Source of the DNA: JBAXQQ01 sp037131695
Lineage (GTDB): Bacteria > Armatimonadota > Hebobacteria > CAIYQO01
DNA length: 33,032 bases
Assembly (NCBI GenBank): GCA_964638715.1
Contig: CAZWZF010000053.1
Span: forward strand, 1-33,032
Direction of reading: 5' to 3'
Notes under the pieces: generated by a model
Database searches by the model: none
What the model was told of the DNA's origin: nothing
The model's input: only the letters and a program-made list of their open reading frames with translations
Made by a program: the position numbers and the translations under genes
Part shown: piece after piece, positions 7,291 through 15,561 of the stretch
Layout: each line of letters begins with the position of its first letter
How positions within the stretch are numbered: position 1 is the stretch's first letter

Positions 7291-7336
7291 TGGAGCCTTC
7301 AGTAGAATTCGAACCGACGACCTGTTGATTACAAGT
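7291..7336 (-). tRNA. 3' fragment of a tRNA-Thr gene (attachment-site duplication)
   Basis: Read on the minus strand this is the 3' part of a tRNA: the anticodon loop ACTTGTAATC with anticodon TGT, a variable region AGGTCGT, a T arm with GGTTCGAAT and an encoded end GGCTCCA. The 5' half (acceptor strand, D arm) is missing; the sequence upstream on that strand is AT-rich and unrelated. It is not a functional tRNA. Such fragments are left when tyrosine-recombinase islands integrate into a tRNA 3' end. The orientation implies that the matching intact gene lies to the right, beyond or outside this window. Confidence 0.8.
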
Positions 7337-7525
7337 TATGTGTTTTACTAATTTTTTTATCTCAAAATGGCTAATTTTTGGTGTTTGGGGACAGGGTTGG
7401 GGACAATTTTCTTTAGTGTATCTGTTATCTTTTGGCATACAAATAAGTTTATATGCTTCTACCTTCATTTTAAAAAACATGTATAGAAAATGCATTCTGT
7501 ATAGAATAATACTAAAATACATGTT

Positions 7526-7543
7526 GGGATAATTATCTATCCC
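7526..7543 (-). terminator. short inverted repeat after the defence operon
   Basis: GGGATA (7526-7531) and TATCCC (7538-7543) form a 6-bp stem only one or two bases beyond the last stop codon of the minus-strand operon. It has no following T-run, so it is weak evidence for a terminator. Confidence 0.3.
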
Positions 7544-7544
7544 T

Positions 7545-8261
7545 TCAATACAACCAGCTCTCATGCCTTACCGGAAGACGATTGAGCATGTCGCGGTATG
7601 TTTGCCATTTTGGCATAAATTTATCCATCAAAGCTATGAAGTGGTGATTGTGGGTGGGTTCTATCAGGTGAGCCATTTCGTGAACTACTATGTATTCCAG
7701 GCATTCGGGTGGTTTTTTAGCCAGGTCTGTATTAAGGCGAATATTTTTTGCTTTTGGATTGCAGCTTCCCCAATGAGTCTTCATGTGCTGTACAAAAAAC
7801 TTTTCTACCTTAACACCCATTAACGGCTCCCACTTTGCGATTAATGGTGGCACAGTTGCTTTTAGTTGCTCGCGGTACCATTCTGCCATGATGGCTTCTC
7901 TTTTAGTTTCATCTGTTTTGGGACGAATTGTTAACAATAACGTTTTGTGGTTAAACGCTACTACAGGTGGTATATCTAATTCGAGAACCTTCAGCAGATA
8001 TCGTTTTCCCCAGACGTAGTGGCTCTCGCGGTCCAGGTATTCGCGCGGGTTTTCCCGTTCCTGCTCAATAAGTTTTTTCTGCTGCTGTTTTATCCAACTT
8101 AGTTTTGAAATTGCGAATAAGCGAATCGTATCGAGGCTCATGTGCAGGGGTGCTGAAATACGCACCCTGCCGGTTGGCGGATAAACGCTCAAATGAACAT
8201 TTTTGATATTCTTTTTAATTACGTCAATAACGATGTCGCCTAACTCAATTCGCTCGATCAT
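7545..8261 (-). CDS. YgjP/DUF45-type zinc metallopeptidase of the R-M operon
   Basis: A 238-aa protein with the C-terminal zinc motif YIVVHEMAHLIEPTHNHHF (H194, E195, H198, probably H204) and the conserved upstream segment THWGSCNPKAKNIRLNTDL, typical of the YgjP/DUF45 (WSS1/SprT-like) metallopeptidases. These are often the last gene of type I R-M operons; their role there is not established, although turnover of DNA-bound proteins is a common suggestion for the wider group. The ATG at 8261 overlaps the hsdR TGA (TGATG), with AGAGAGAA upstream, so I prefer it to the TTG one codon earlier. It has no signal peptide and is cytoplasmic. Confidence 0.85.
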   Translation of the reverse strand: MIERIELGDIVIDVIKKNIKNVHLSVYPPTGRVRISAPLHMSLDTIRLFAISKLSWIKQQQKKLIEQERENPREYLDRESHYVWGKRYLLKVLELDIPPVVAFNHKTLLLTIRPKTDETKREAIMAEWYREQLKATVPPLIAKWEPLMGVKVEKFFVQHMKTHWGSCNPKAKNIRLNTDLAKKPPECLEYIVVHEMAHLIEPTHNHHFIALMDKFMPKWQTYRDMLNRLPVRHESWLY

Positions 8262-11200
8262 CAATATTCTCTCTGTTGTACAATAATTTGAAAAATCCGC
8301 TCCACTTCTGCCATATCATTTCCAAGCAGCGGATACAGCTCTCTTTTAATTATTAGTTCACGAGCCTGGTTGCCACGCCAATCATCCGGACGTACTCGCT
8401 TTACAGTGGCGTCTATTACTAATGCCTTCGCTAATTTAGCATTTTCATCAGTTCCATATCCAGGCAAGTTTTCACTAACAGTTCCTGTCATATCAACATC
8501 AATTTTTAGATTGCTGTATAACGCACGCAGTCCCGGGGTGCTCAACTGCTCAGGCGTATCGTCTGCTTTTCCTGCCTGCAGCAATTTGGCCATTTCAGTT
8601 AATTGTTTTAATGATGCTTCATATTCAATTCGTTTTTCTTTCATATCCGCGATAATCTGGTCTAAAAGCACCGACATTTTATCGTAGAACGCAGGGTCAT
8701 TCAGGTGCTCTTTTATAATCTTGCTGCGGACGTTGTTGATGATAGTTTCTGCAACGGCTTCCTTGCTGCCTTTTATTCCGTCAGGCATACTGTTAATTGC
8801 ATCTGCAATTCCAGATTTAACAATTAAATCCAACAACGGTAGATCATCAAAATGCGATATTTTTCGTGGTTGATTCGCTTCAATATAGGTATCAATAAGG
8901 TGGCGCATATCCGCTTCATATGCTTTAAGGTCAATAGTCTCGCCACTTGCTTTACGAATAATTTCGCGCAAATTAATGTAACTTTCAATCTTCTTTTTAA
9001 TCAGGATAATCTCTGCTGCGCTATATCCTGCCGCTTCCAACTCATCGGAAATATTGGCATACGCGCGCACTAATGCAACTACTGACTTGTATAACGCAAC
9101 CCGTCGTGGCTCATTTTCAGCTAACTGCTCTGAAATTTCCGGGTTTCCACAGAAGTAGTGTATATATTCCAATTCGCTCCGTGGTAATTCTACCGGCTCA
9201 CATACTAAAGCAATAGCTTCTAATGCGTCATCAAGACGTTCGCGACTTTTGATAAGACGGTCCTGAATCATAATATCCGGTTCTGCGCCACCCATACTGT
9301 TATCTAATTCGGATGTATAAACAGCAATAGCATTCTCGACTTTCTTGAACAGGTCTTTATAATCAACTATATATCCAAAATCTTTGTCATCACCGTCAAG
9401 TCGGTTCGGTCGGCAAATCGCCTGAAACAGGCCGTGGTCCTGCATTGATTTGTCGATATATAAATAGGTACAGCATGGTGCGTCAAAACCGGTGAGCAGC
9501 TTATCAACAACTACCAGCAGCTTCATGTTGGCCGGCTGTTCTTTAAACATTTTCTTGGCTTTGTCTTCATAAGTTTCAGTTTTAGATTTTCCTGGCTGCG
9601 CTTCAGTATTTTGTAGCAAATCCATGTAGGTATTATACAGAAACTGCTTGTCCGTTTCGGTATTTGCCCCGGTTTCTTCCAGAGTTATGTCATTGGGTTG
9701 CGGATTATAGGATGTAATTACAGCGCATTTATCCTTAAATACGGTTTTCTGAAAAAGCTCATAATATTTGCATGCTTCATAAATGCTGGAAGCAACCAGA
9801 ATAGCATTGCCGCGACCATCATTCAAACGACGACGTTTTTTGAAGTCGAAAATTATATCGCTAACCACCCGTGCCATGCGTGATTTAGAACTGAGCACAT
9901 TCTGCATAGTACCCCATTTTTCACGTAAAGCGGCTTTTTGCCAGTCGTTTAAGTCCGTTGTAGAAGCGTCAAACCAGTCGTCAATTGTTTCTTCAGACCC
10001 CAGCCGCTGTTCAATATCTCGTGCTTCATAAATAAGGTCAAGCACCACGCCGTCTTCGACACCTTCGCTGAATTTATAGGTGTGGATATAACCGCCAAAA
10101 ACTTCAAAGCTGGTCTGTTTATCTGTTTTAAGCAAAGGTGTGCCGGTGAAACCGATAAAGACCGCATTTGGCATCATGGCCTTCATGGTGCGGTGCAGTT
10201 TACCGCTTTCTGTGCGGTGGCATTCATCCACAAATACAAAAAGTTCACCTACCGTTTGGCATGGTTGAGCTTCCAACTCTTTTATGAAAGCATCGAAATC
10301 ATCAACGCCTTTTTTGCCAAACTTATGAATCAACGAACATAACAAACGCGGGGTGGCTTGTTTTAAATGGTTAATAAGACCACGACCGCTGCTGGTGCGG
10401 GTTATCGCTTCCCCGGCCTCGGTAAATACCCCTTCAATCTGTTTGTCCAACTCGTCGCGGTCGGTAACTATCAATACCCGGGCATTGGGGTTGTTTTCCA
10501 AAATCCATTTAGCCAATAGCACCATGACTATACTCTTGCCGCTGCCCTGGGTATGCCATATAATGCCGCCTTTGTAAGAGTTAATGTTCGTTTGGGCTGC
10601 TTTAATGCCAAAATACTGGTGGACTCGCGGCAACTTCTTTATGCCGCCGTCAAAAAGTATAAAATCGTGCATCAGCTCAATCAAGCGGTCTTTTCTGCAC
10701 ATTTTCAGCAGATATTTATCCAACTTAAACCGGCTATTGTCTTCCTCGTCTTCCTTCCACTTCAAGAAATACTTTTCTTCTGTACCCACGGTGCCATATT
10801 TCATACCTTCAGAGTCATTACCGGCAAAGACAAACTGCACCGTGCTGAAAAACCAGGCATTGAAATTCGGTTGCTGGTTGGAAAGGTTCTGCCGTATACC
10901 ATCGCCAATTGATTTACGGCTATTTTTCAACTCAATAACGCCTACTGCAATGCCGTTGACATACAGTACCAGGTCAGGTCGCCGGTCGTGGCCGCCTTTG
11001 AGTGTGACCTCTTCGGCAATGGCAAAATCGTTTTTATCGGGAGACACCCAGTCGATCAATTTAATAGTTTCAGTAGCCTTGCTGACATCTGTCTTTACCT
11101 GCACACCATAACGCAACAGGATATAAATCTTTTTATTGTTTTCATAAAGGTTTCGATTGGGGTTATTCGCTTCGGTATGTAATTCATGCAATACTTTGGC

Positions 11201-11377
11201 AATCTGTTCTGGTGAATACCCGCGTTTCGTCAACCAGGTATTCAGCATTTTATCTTCAATATTGCTATTACCCGGTCGGTCAGTCCAGTCACCGAGATAA
11301 CTATAGCCTAACTCGTCGCGAAATAAAGCTATAACGCGATTCTGTGTCTCTTTTTCAGATTTGCCGATAGTTGTCAT
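8261..11377 (-). CDS. hsdR: type I restriction enzyme R subunit (HsdR)
   Basis: 1038 aa, the usual length for HsdR. The N-terminal nuclease has D135 in RRPDLVLYV and the E149-x-K151 pair in GVIELKNSR. The translocase motor follows with P-loop HTQGSGKS (ending at 282), the DECH box (384-387), GFTGTP (409-414) and the late helicase segment FQAICRPNRLDG. It cleaves unmodified DNA after ATP-driven translocation, in complex with HsdM and HsdS. The ATG at 11377 is preceded by AGAGG and overlaps the end of the DUF262 gene by 23 nt, so it is read in the same operon rather than separately. All key residues are intact. Confidence 0.95.
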   Translation of the reverse strand: MTTIGKSEKETQNRVIALFRDELGYSYLGDWTDRPGNSNIEDKMLNTWLTKRGYSPEQIAKVLHELHTEANNPNRNLYENNKKIYILLRYGVQVKTDVSKATETIKLIDWVSPDKNDFAIAEEVTLKGGHDRRPDLVLYVNGIAVGVIELKNSRKSIGDGIRQNLSNQQPNFNAWFFSTVQFVFAGNDSEGMKYGTVGTEEKYFLKWKEDEEDNSRFKLDKYLLKMCRKDRLIELMHDFILFDGGIKKLPRVHQYFGIKAAQTNINSYKGGIIWHTQGSGKSIVMVLLAKWILENNPNARVLIVTDRDELDKQIEGVFTEAGEAITRTSSGRGLINHLKQATPRLLCSLIHKFGKKGVDDFDAFIKELEAQPCQTVGELFVFVDECHRTESGKLHRTMKAMMPNAVFIGFTGTPLLKTDKQTSFEVFGGYIHTYKFSEGVEDGVVLDLIYEARDIEQRLGSEETIDDWFDASTTDLNDWQKAALREKWGTMQNVLSSKSRMARVVSDIIFDFKKRRRLNDGRGNAILVASSIYEACKYYELFQKTVFKDKCAVITSYNPQPNDITLEETGANTETDKQFLYNTYMDLLQNTEAQPGKSKTETYEDKAKKMFKEQPANMKLLVVVDKLLTGFDAPCCTYLYIDKSMQDHGLFQAICRPNRLDGDDKDFGYIVDYKDLFKKVENAIAVYTSELDNSMGGAEPDIMIQDRLIKSRERLDDALEAIALVCEPVELPRSELEYIHYFCGNPEISEQLAENEPRRVALYKSVVALVRAYANISDELEAAGYSAAEIILIKKKIESYINLREIIRKASGETIDLKAYEADMRHLIDTYIEANQPRKISHFDDLPLLDLIVKSGIADAINSMPDGIKGSKEAVAETIINNVRSKIIKEHLNDPAFYDKMSVLLDQIIADMKEKRIEYEASLKQLTEMAKLLQAGKADDTPEQLSTPGLRALYSNLKIDVDMTGTVSENLPGYGTDENAKLAKALVIDATVKRVRPDDWRGNQARELIIKRELYPLLGNDMAEVERIFQIIVQQREY

Positions 11378-13244
11378 TTACTGCCTCTTTTAATCGATCC
11401 GTCGACCAAACTAAGTTCACTAATTCTTCTACAAGTTTTTGACGTTCTTGCTGTTCTGCCTTTCCAAAAGTTGAGAATGACTTAAATGACAAATTGTTTT
11501 TTGCCTTAAAATTATTAAATTGAGGTTGATTTTGATAAATACCTGAATCCAGGCTTGCGGTATAAATATTCTGTTTAGCATAACTATGTAATTTAGCTGC
11601 AAATGCATTGGCTTGCAAACTGCGGTTAACATCGGCTGGTAACAACAGAAGAGAAGCAATGCGATCTCGATAATCCAGAAATTCTTGTTCTGAGACAAAT
11701 AGATTATTATGAATAGCGAAATCATTTGCCCAAATATGCTCTATATCGAAAGGATTCTTCGCAGAACGATCAACATATTTGTCGAAAGAAACGGCACGGC
11801 CAGATTCCATATCTGTAAACGCAGTAATTCTCGCGAGCAAATGAAAAATATATCGACGACTAAATTGATTTAATGCGAGTTCAGCAACTCCTCCTCTTCC
11901 TTTTATTGGACTGCCTTTAAAAGTCACTTCGTCATCATCTAATTTTTTAGAAAGAATCTCAACTAACTCATCTAACGATTTTCGTCGAATCTCACAGCAT
12001 AATAACCACATTGTATATGATATACTTGAATATCCAACACGAATATAGTTGACAACCCGTCGCATTAACCATATATCTAAATATGTTGCTGTTACTGCTA
12101 TTTTACGACGAACTGTATCATCATCATCTGTTATAACTAAAGGTGCGAGTAAAACTGTATTTTGCCATGTAAAATCATTATGAGCATTATAAAATACTGC
12201 TTCTAAACCTTTCAAGTATGTTTGACTTGCATGAAGTATTTTTTGATAAGCTTTCGCAAAAAAAGGAAAATCATCTATAATCAGTTTAAGATTATTTGAT
12301 TCAGTTCCTAAATTTAGTCGTGAATTATTATCTCTGGCCCAGCGATGAAAAACTGTACTTGTCAGTTCCCAATCTTTATCAGTTGCTTTCGGTTTACGGT
12401 CACGAATAGATTCAGCATATTGAGCGCGAAACCATGCTTTGATACAATTTGCATCACGTTCAGCGTCAAGTTTCCCCTCCCATGAAATCAAATCTAATAC
12501 TTGTTTTTTCCAAACCTGATTTGCTTCACGACGTTTATCTGCATCTACGATTGGAATTAGTAGATATGCTTTAAGTAAATCAACCTGACTTAATGGTTTT
12601 CCACGATCATTCATTGTTTCAAAAATAGCGTAGGCATAGTTATCATTATCTGTAGCTATTTCAATTAATCCAACTTTATTCATTAACCAATATGCAAAAT
12701 GTGAAATTTTATCACCTAAATCAACAATAAAGTCATTTGATTCAATATCCTTATATCGTGAAAACATTGTTTGAATAGATTCATCTTTACCATCAATGTT
12801 AAATATTGTTCCGTTAAATAATGCTTCAATCATCGGCAATCGTTCCGGAATATCAAGATTAAATTTAGGTTCACCCATGTTGTCACTAAATATCAAAGGT
12901 GCTATTGTTTGGAAAACCGGTAGATCCTTTTCTTTAGCAATACGATAAATACATATCAATAATAAGGTAAGTGAAGTTACCCTTTGTTGACCATCAATTA
13001 AATAACTTTTTCCATTCCGCTTACTGACTATTATAGAACCAAGAAAATATTCTTCGTAGCTGCTAACTTTTTTCGTATCGTCACCATCTTTGTAGCAATT
13101 GATAAATTTTCCCTGGAAATCTGAAATTAACTCATCGATATTTTCTTTTTCCCATTTGTATTCGCGCTGGTATTCATCAATGGAAAATGACTGACTTTGC
13201 AGCAATTCCTTAACACTCCGATAATGTGGGGTTATGGTACTCAT
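11355..13244 (-). CDS. GmrSD-like DUF262/DUF1524 endonuclease
   Basis: A 629-aa single-chain protein with both halves of GmrSD-type type IV restriction enzymes. The N-terminal DUF262 domain has IDEYQREYKW and YLIDGQQRVTSLTLLL (the DGQQR motif at 84-88), a ParB-like NTPase fold. The C-terminal DUF1524 HNH-type domain has FDIEHIWAND (H503) and the downstream Asn-rich LPADVNRSLQ. Family members act on modified (glucosylated or methylated) DNA, so it may target phages that escape HsdR by modification; that is inference. The start ATG at 13244 has GGGAGG upstream. Base composition is visibly more AT-rich than hsdM, pointing to separate ancestry and insertion between hsdS and hsdR. Confidence 0.88.
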   Translation of the reverse strand: MSTITPHYRSVKELLQSQSFSIDEYQREYKWEKENIDELISDFQGKFINCYKDGDDTKKVSSYEEYFLGSIIVSKRNGKSYLIDGQQRVTSLTLLLICIYRIAKEKDLPVFQTIAPLIFSDNMGEPKFNLDIPERLPMIEALFNGTIFNIDGKDESIQTMFSRYKDIESNDFIVDLGDKISHFAYWLMNKVGLIEIATDNDNYAYAIFETMNDRGKPLSQVDLLKAYLLIPIVDADKRREANQVWKKQVLDLISWEGKLDAERDANCIKAWFRAQYAESIRDRKPKATDKDWELTSTVFHRWARDNNSRLNLGTESNNLKLIIDDFPFFAKAYQKILHASQTYLKGLEAVFYNAHNDFTWQNTVLLAPLVITDDDDTVRRKIAVTATYLDIWLMRRVVNYIRVGYSSISYTMWLLCCEIRRKSLDELVEILSKKLDDDEVTFKGSPIKGRGGVAELALNQFSRRYIFHLLARITAFTDMESGRAVSFDKYVDRSAKNPFDIEHIWANDFAIHNNLFVSEQEFLDYRDRIASLLLLPADVNRSLQANAFAAKLHSYAKQNIYTASLDSGIYQNQPQFNNFKAKNNLSFKSFSTFGKAEQQERQKLVEELVNLVWSTDRLKEAVNDNYRQI

Positions 13245-13270
13245 AACTCTATTATCCTCCCGGTTAAATT

Positions 13271-13291
13271 CTTATTTATTACACAAATAAG
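13271..13291. promoter_or_regulatory. inverted repeat in the leader of the DUF262 gene
   Basis: CTTATTT (13271-13277) and AAATAAG (13285-13291) form a 7-bp inverted repeat within the 104-nt gap before the DUF262 start. This is the only sizeable gap inside the operon and could carry a separate promoter or operator. I found no convincing -35/-10 pair there. Confidence 0.3.
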
Positions 13292-13348
13292 GTGTATATA
13301 ATTTACATTTTCAACAATCATTTCTTTTTCTTTTCCTTCCAGAATAAC

Positions 13349-14386
13349 CTATATATTATACAATTCCCGGTACCATTTTGCCCAGTCATTAAGCTGGGGG
13401 GTGTCGGTTTGTTCTGCTGCTGATATTACGTCTGCTGATGTAAAGGTTGAGAATTTTGGGTTATTGGCGGTTAGCTTTTTATAGGTGTTAATAGTGGTAT
13501 CAAGGGATGTGTTGGCGGGGTGTTTTACCACGGAAAAATAAACTTGCTGGTAGGGTGCATTTTCACTTTGCTCTGTTGCAAGCGCCAACAACTGGTTGCG
13601 CCATAACTGGTTCATGCCGCCGCGGAACGGGCATGATGAATGGTAAGCGTGGTTGGCAAAAAACGCCTGGTTGGCATCGGTGATGTTCCAATAGTTGAAC
13701 TTGCGCATATCATGGTAATAGCAGCAATTTTTATCTTTCAATATCTCAGAATAGCTTTTACCGCAGTCATGTTTTGCCTTTCTGCTCTTGCTTTTATATG
13801 CACCGCATACGCTAAATTCATTTTCAGTCAGTTTGTGTTCTATCAGCCACAGGCATAATTCACCTTGATGGTTGTAATAGGCAATTGCAATATCGGTATC
13901 GGTGCCAGCCGTCTTGCTTTTATCACCCAGCAATCCGGTGCTGCTGCCATTATCAAAATTCCCGCCCCAATACTCCATACAATAACCATTGTCGAGATAG
14001 TCCGTTGCCAATGATGCAAAGTCTGATTTTAACTTGCTGAGAACTGCGTTGGCGTCGGTACTATGCAATACCGGCAGAAACAGGTTGAAATTTGCAGCCT
14101 GCGAACTTGCCATGTGGTAATAATGTTTGTGAATGCGGAATGGATTCTTTTTCAAATGTGCCAGCAGTACTGGCATTGCATCCGGGTAAATAAGTGGTGA
14201 ACTCCAGTCAGCACTTATCAGGCCGTCAGGCAGAATTGCATCATACTCTTTGCCTAAATTATATCCCGGCGCGGTGGTGATATACCGCCATTTCCAGTTT
14301 ATCAGGTGTATGTACAACTCCTGCTGGAACGCGTTCAATGAACCAGATAACCTGTAACTCTTACCATTTGCAGCAACTATTTTCAT
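13349..14386 (-). CDS. PD-(D/E)XK nuclease, PGN_0703-like
   Basis: A 345-aa protein. Residues 161-187 read GTDTDIAIAYYNHQGELCLW then LIEHKLTE, giving D165 and E183-x-K185 as a PD-(D/E)XK active site. The following CGAYKSK and cysteine-rich segment (DKNCCYYHDMRKFNYW) resemble the PGN_0703 family of putative restriction endonucleases, which I recall from family knowledge. It starts in an ATGA overlap with the hsdS stop at 14383-14386, so it is translated with the R-M system. Targets are unknown; it could be an additional effector or a nicking enzyme. There are no membrane segments. Confidence 0.75.
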   Translation of the reverse strand: MKIVAANGKSYRLSGSLNAFQQELYIHLINWKWRYITTAPGYNLGKEYDAILPDGLISADWSSPLIYPDAMPVLLAHLKKNPFRIHKHYYHMASSQAANFNLFLPVLHSTDANAVLSKLKSDFASLATDYLDNGYCMEYWGGNFDNGSSTGLLGDKSKTAGTDTDIAIAYYNHQGELCLWLIEHKLTENEFSVCGAYKSKSRKAKHDCGKSYSEILKDKNCCYYHDMRKFNYWNITDANQAFFANHAYHSSCPFRGGMNQLWRNQLLALATEQSENAPYQQVYFSVVKHPANTSLDTTINTYKKLTANNPKFSTFTSADVISAAEQTDTPQLNDWAKWYRELYNI

Positions 14387-15561
14387 ACCAGCCGTATCCT
14401 CCCCGTCAGCAACTCTTGCATCATCCCCTGCTTTATCTGCCGCGCTTTTTCTAACTTAACCTCTAATTCCGCAATCTCCGCGTCCATGTCGGAAAGGATG
14501 GTGGCGATGGCGGTTTGTTCAAACGAAGGTGGAATCTTGATTTCAATTTGTTCAATTGTTCGAGCATTAAGACTTGGAACACCCGATGCTTCATTATATT
14601 GTTTCCATTCAATCAGACAAAATCTGTAAAAAATAAACTTAGCATTATTTGGTTCTTTGATTATTGAGTAAAACAATGTATCAACTGTCCAAAATGGCTG
14701 ATCCATATACTGAGGTTTATCAATTGTACCCTTTCTACCAATCAAAACCGAGGGTTTATCATATAGAAAACTGTTAGTTGTACCTATTTTTCCACCAGTT
14801 GCCAAAATAGGATATATTCCATTTTTAGCAATAATATCATGTTGGCTCTTGCCATGTGCAATTTTTAATACTTCCCCCAAAGTCTTCACAACCCACTCCC
14901 CACTAAACCCCGGCAACCGCTTCTTCCCGGTCAGCAATTCCTGCATCGCTCCCTGCTTAATATTGCGTTTCTTGGCGATTAACTGCTCCAGCGATTCAAT
15001 AAGGGCATCCGCATCGCTCAACGCTTCGGCGATGGCTTGCTGTTCGGTGAGAGTAGGGGGAAGAGGAATGCGATATTGACGTAAACTTCCGACTAAAACA
15101 CTTGGTTGGCTTGAACTTGCATTAAATCGTAATACTTCCCTGTTTCCAAGAGAACTCATCAAATAATAAGCTATATACTCTGAATTAATAACTATGGAAT
15201 TTGGCGTTATTCGTGCAATGTTTTGTTGTATATGATACATGTCATTATCGTTTATTACAGCTGCATTGCCAATTGATCCTACACAAGGGTAGACAATGTC
15301 ACCTTTGCATAATCGAGAACGTTTCAATTTCAAAGATAGCTCATTTGATATACGAACTAAATCTTTTTCGATTATCTTTCCTTTTCCAATATTAAAACCA
15401 CGTAATGCAATGATTTCACCATCGGTAGTTTCTTTCCAGTAAGAAGTATATTCAGCACCTGCAAGACGTGAAATTATAGAAACATCTTCCAGTATCTGTG
15501 AATCCCAATCCTCCGGTATCACCCCAACCTCACTCTGTTTATAACCTTCTTTCACTTCCAT
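14383..15561 (-). CDS. hsdS: type I specificity subunit (HsdS)
   Basis: 392 aa with the classical two-repeat layout. The first target-recognition domain (about 20-175) is followed by a conserved helix with EQQAIAEALSDADALIESLE and MQELLTGKKRLPGF. The second target domain (about 225-345) is followed by EQTAIATILSDMDAEIAELE and MQELLTGRIRLV. HsdS picks the bipartite DNA target for HsdM and HsdR. The start is ATG 15561, preceded by AGGATGGGA and overlapping the hsdM stop by 10 nt. The GTG frame extending to 15738 is only antiparallel coding noise within hsdM. The target domains are AT-rich while the repeats are GC-rich like hsdM, indicating domain exchange. Confidence 0.93.
   Translation of the reverse strand: MEVKEGYKQSEVGVIPEDWDSQILEDVSIISRLAGAEYTSYWKETTDGEIIALRGFNIGKGKIIEKDLVRISNELSLKLKRSRLCKGDIVYPCVGSIGNAAVINDNDMYHIQQNIARITPNSIVINSEYIAYYLMSSLGNREVLRFNASSSQPSVLVGSLRQYRIPLPPTLTEQQAIAEALSDADALIESLEQLIAKKRNIKQGAMQELLTGKKRLPGFSGEWVVKTLGEVLKIAHGKSQHDIIAKNGIYPILATGGKIGTTNSFLYDKPSVLIGRKGTIDKPQYMDQPFWTVDTLFYSIIKEPNNAKFIFYRFCLIEWKQYNEASGVPSLNARTIEQIEIKIPPSFEQTAIATILSDMDAEIAELEVKLEKARQIKQGMMQELLTGRIRLV

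Larger units (their letters stand above)
6951..7525. other. gene-free attachment-site region
   Basis: About 575 bases without a supportable gene. From left to right it has a GC-rich hairpin (7023-7055), very AT-rich DNA (7090-7170), a phased 10-bp repeat array (7170-7239), a tRNA-Thr 3' fragment (7291-7336) and a pair of TTGGGGACA repeats (7385-7393 and 7397-7405). Open frames here on either strand run through the tRNA fragment and are not believable genes. Confidence 0.6.

Noticed and set aside
7291..7336. A complete functional tRNA gene
   Set aside because: Only the anticodon loop to CCA end is present; no D arm or 5' acceptor strand lies in the next 60 bases on that strand.
7247..7564. 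105-codon minus-strand open frame through the tRNA fragment
   Set aside because: It translates across the tRNA-Thr 3' end and has no ribosome-binding site or domain; its CPQPCPQTP piece could be integrase residue but is too short to call.
10553..11111. Plus-strand open frames opposite hsdR
   Set aside because: They mirror the codon structure of the well-supported hsdR gene and have no start signals.
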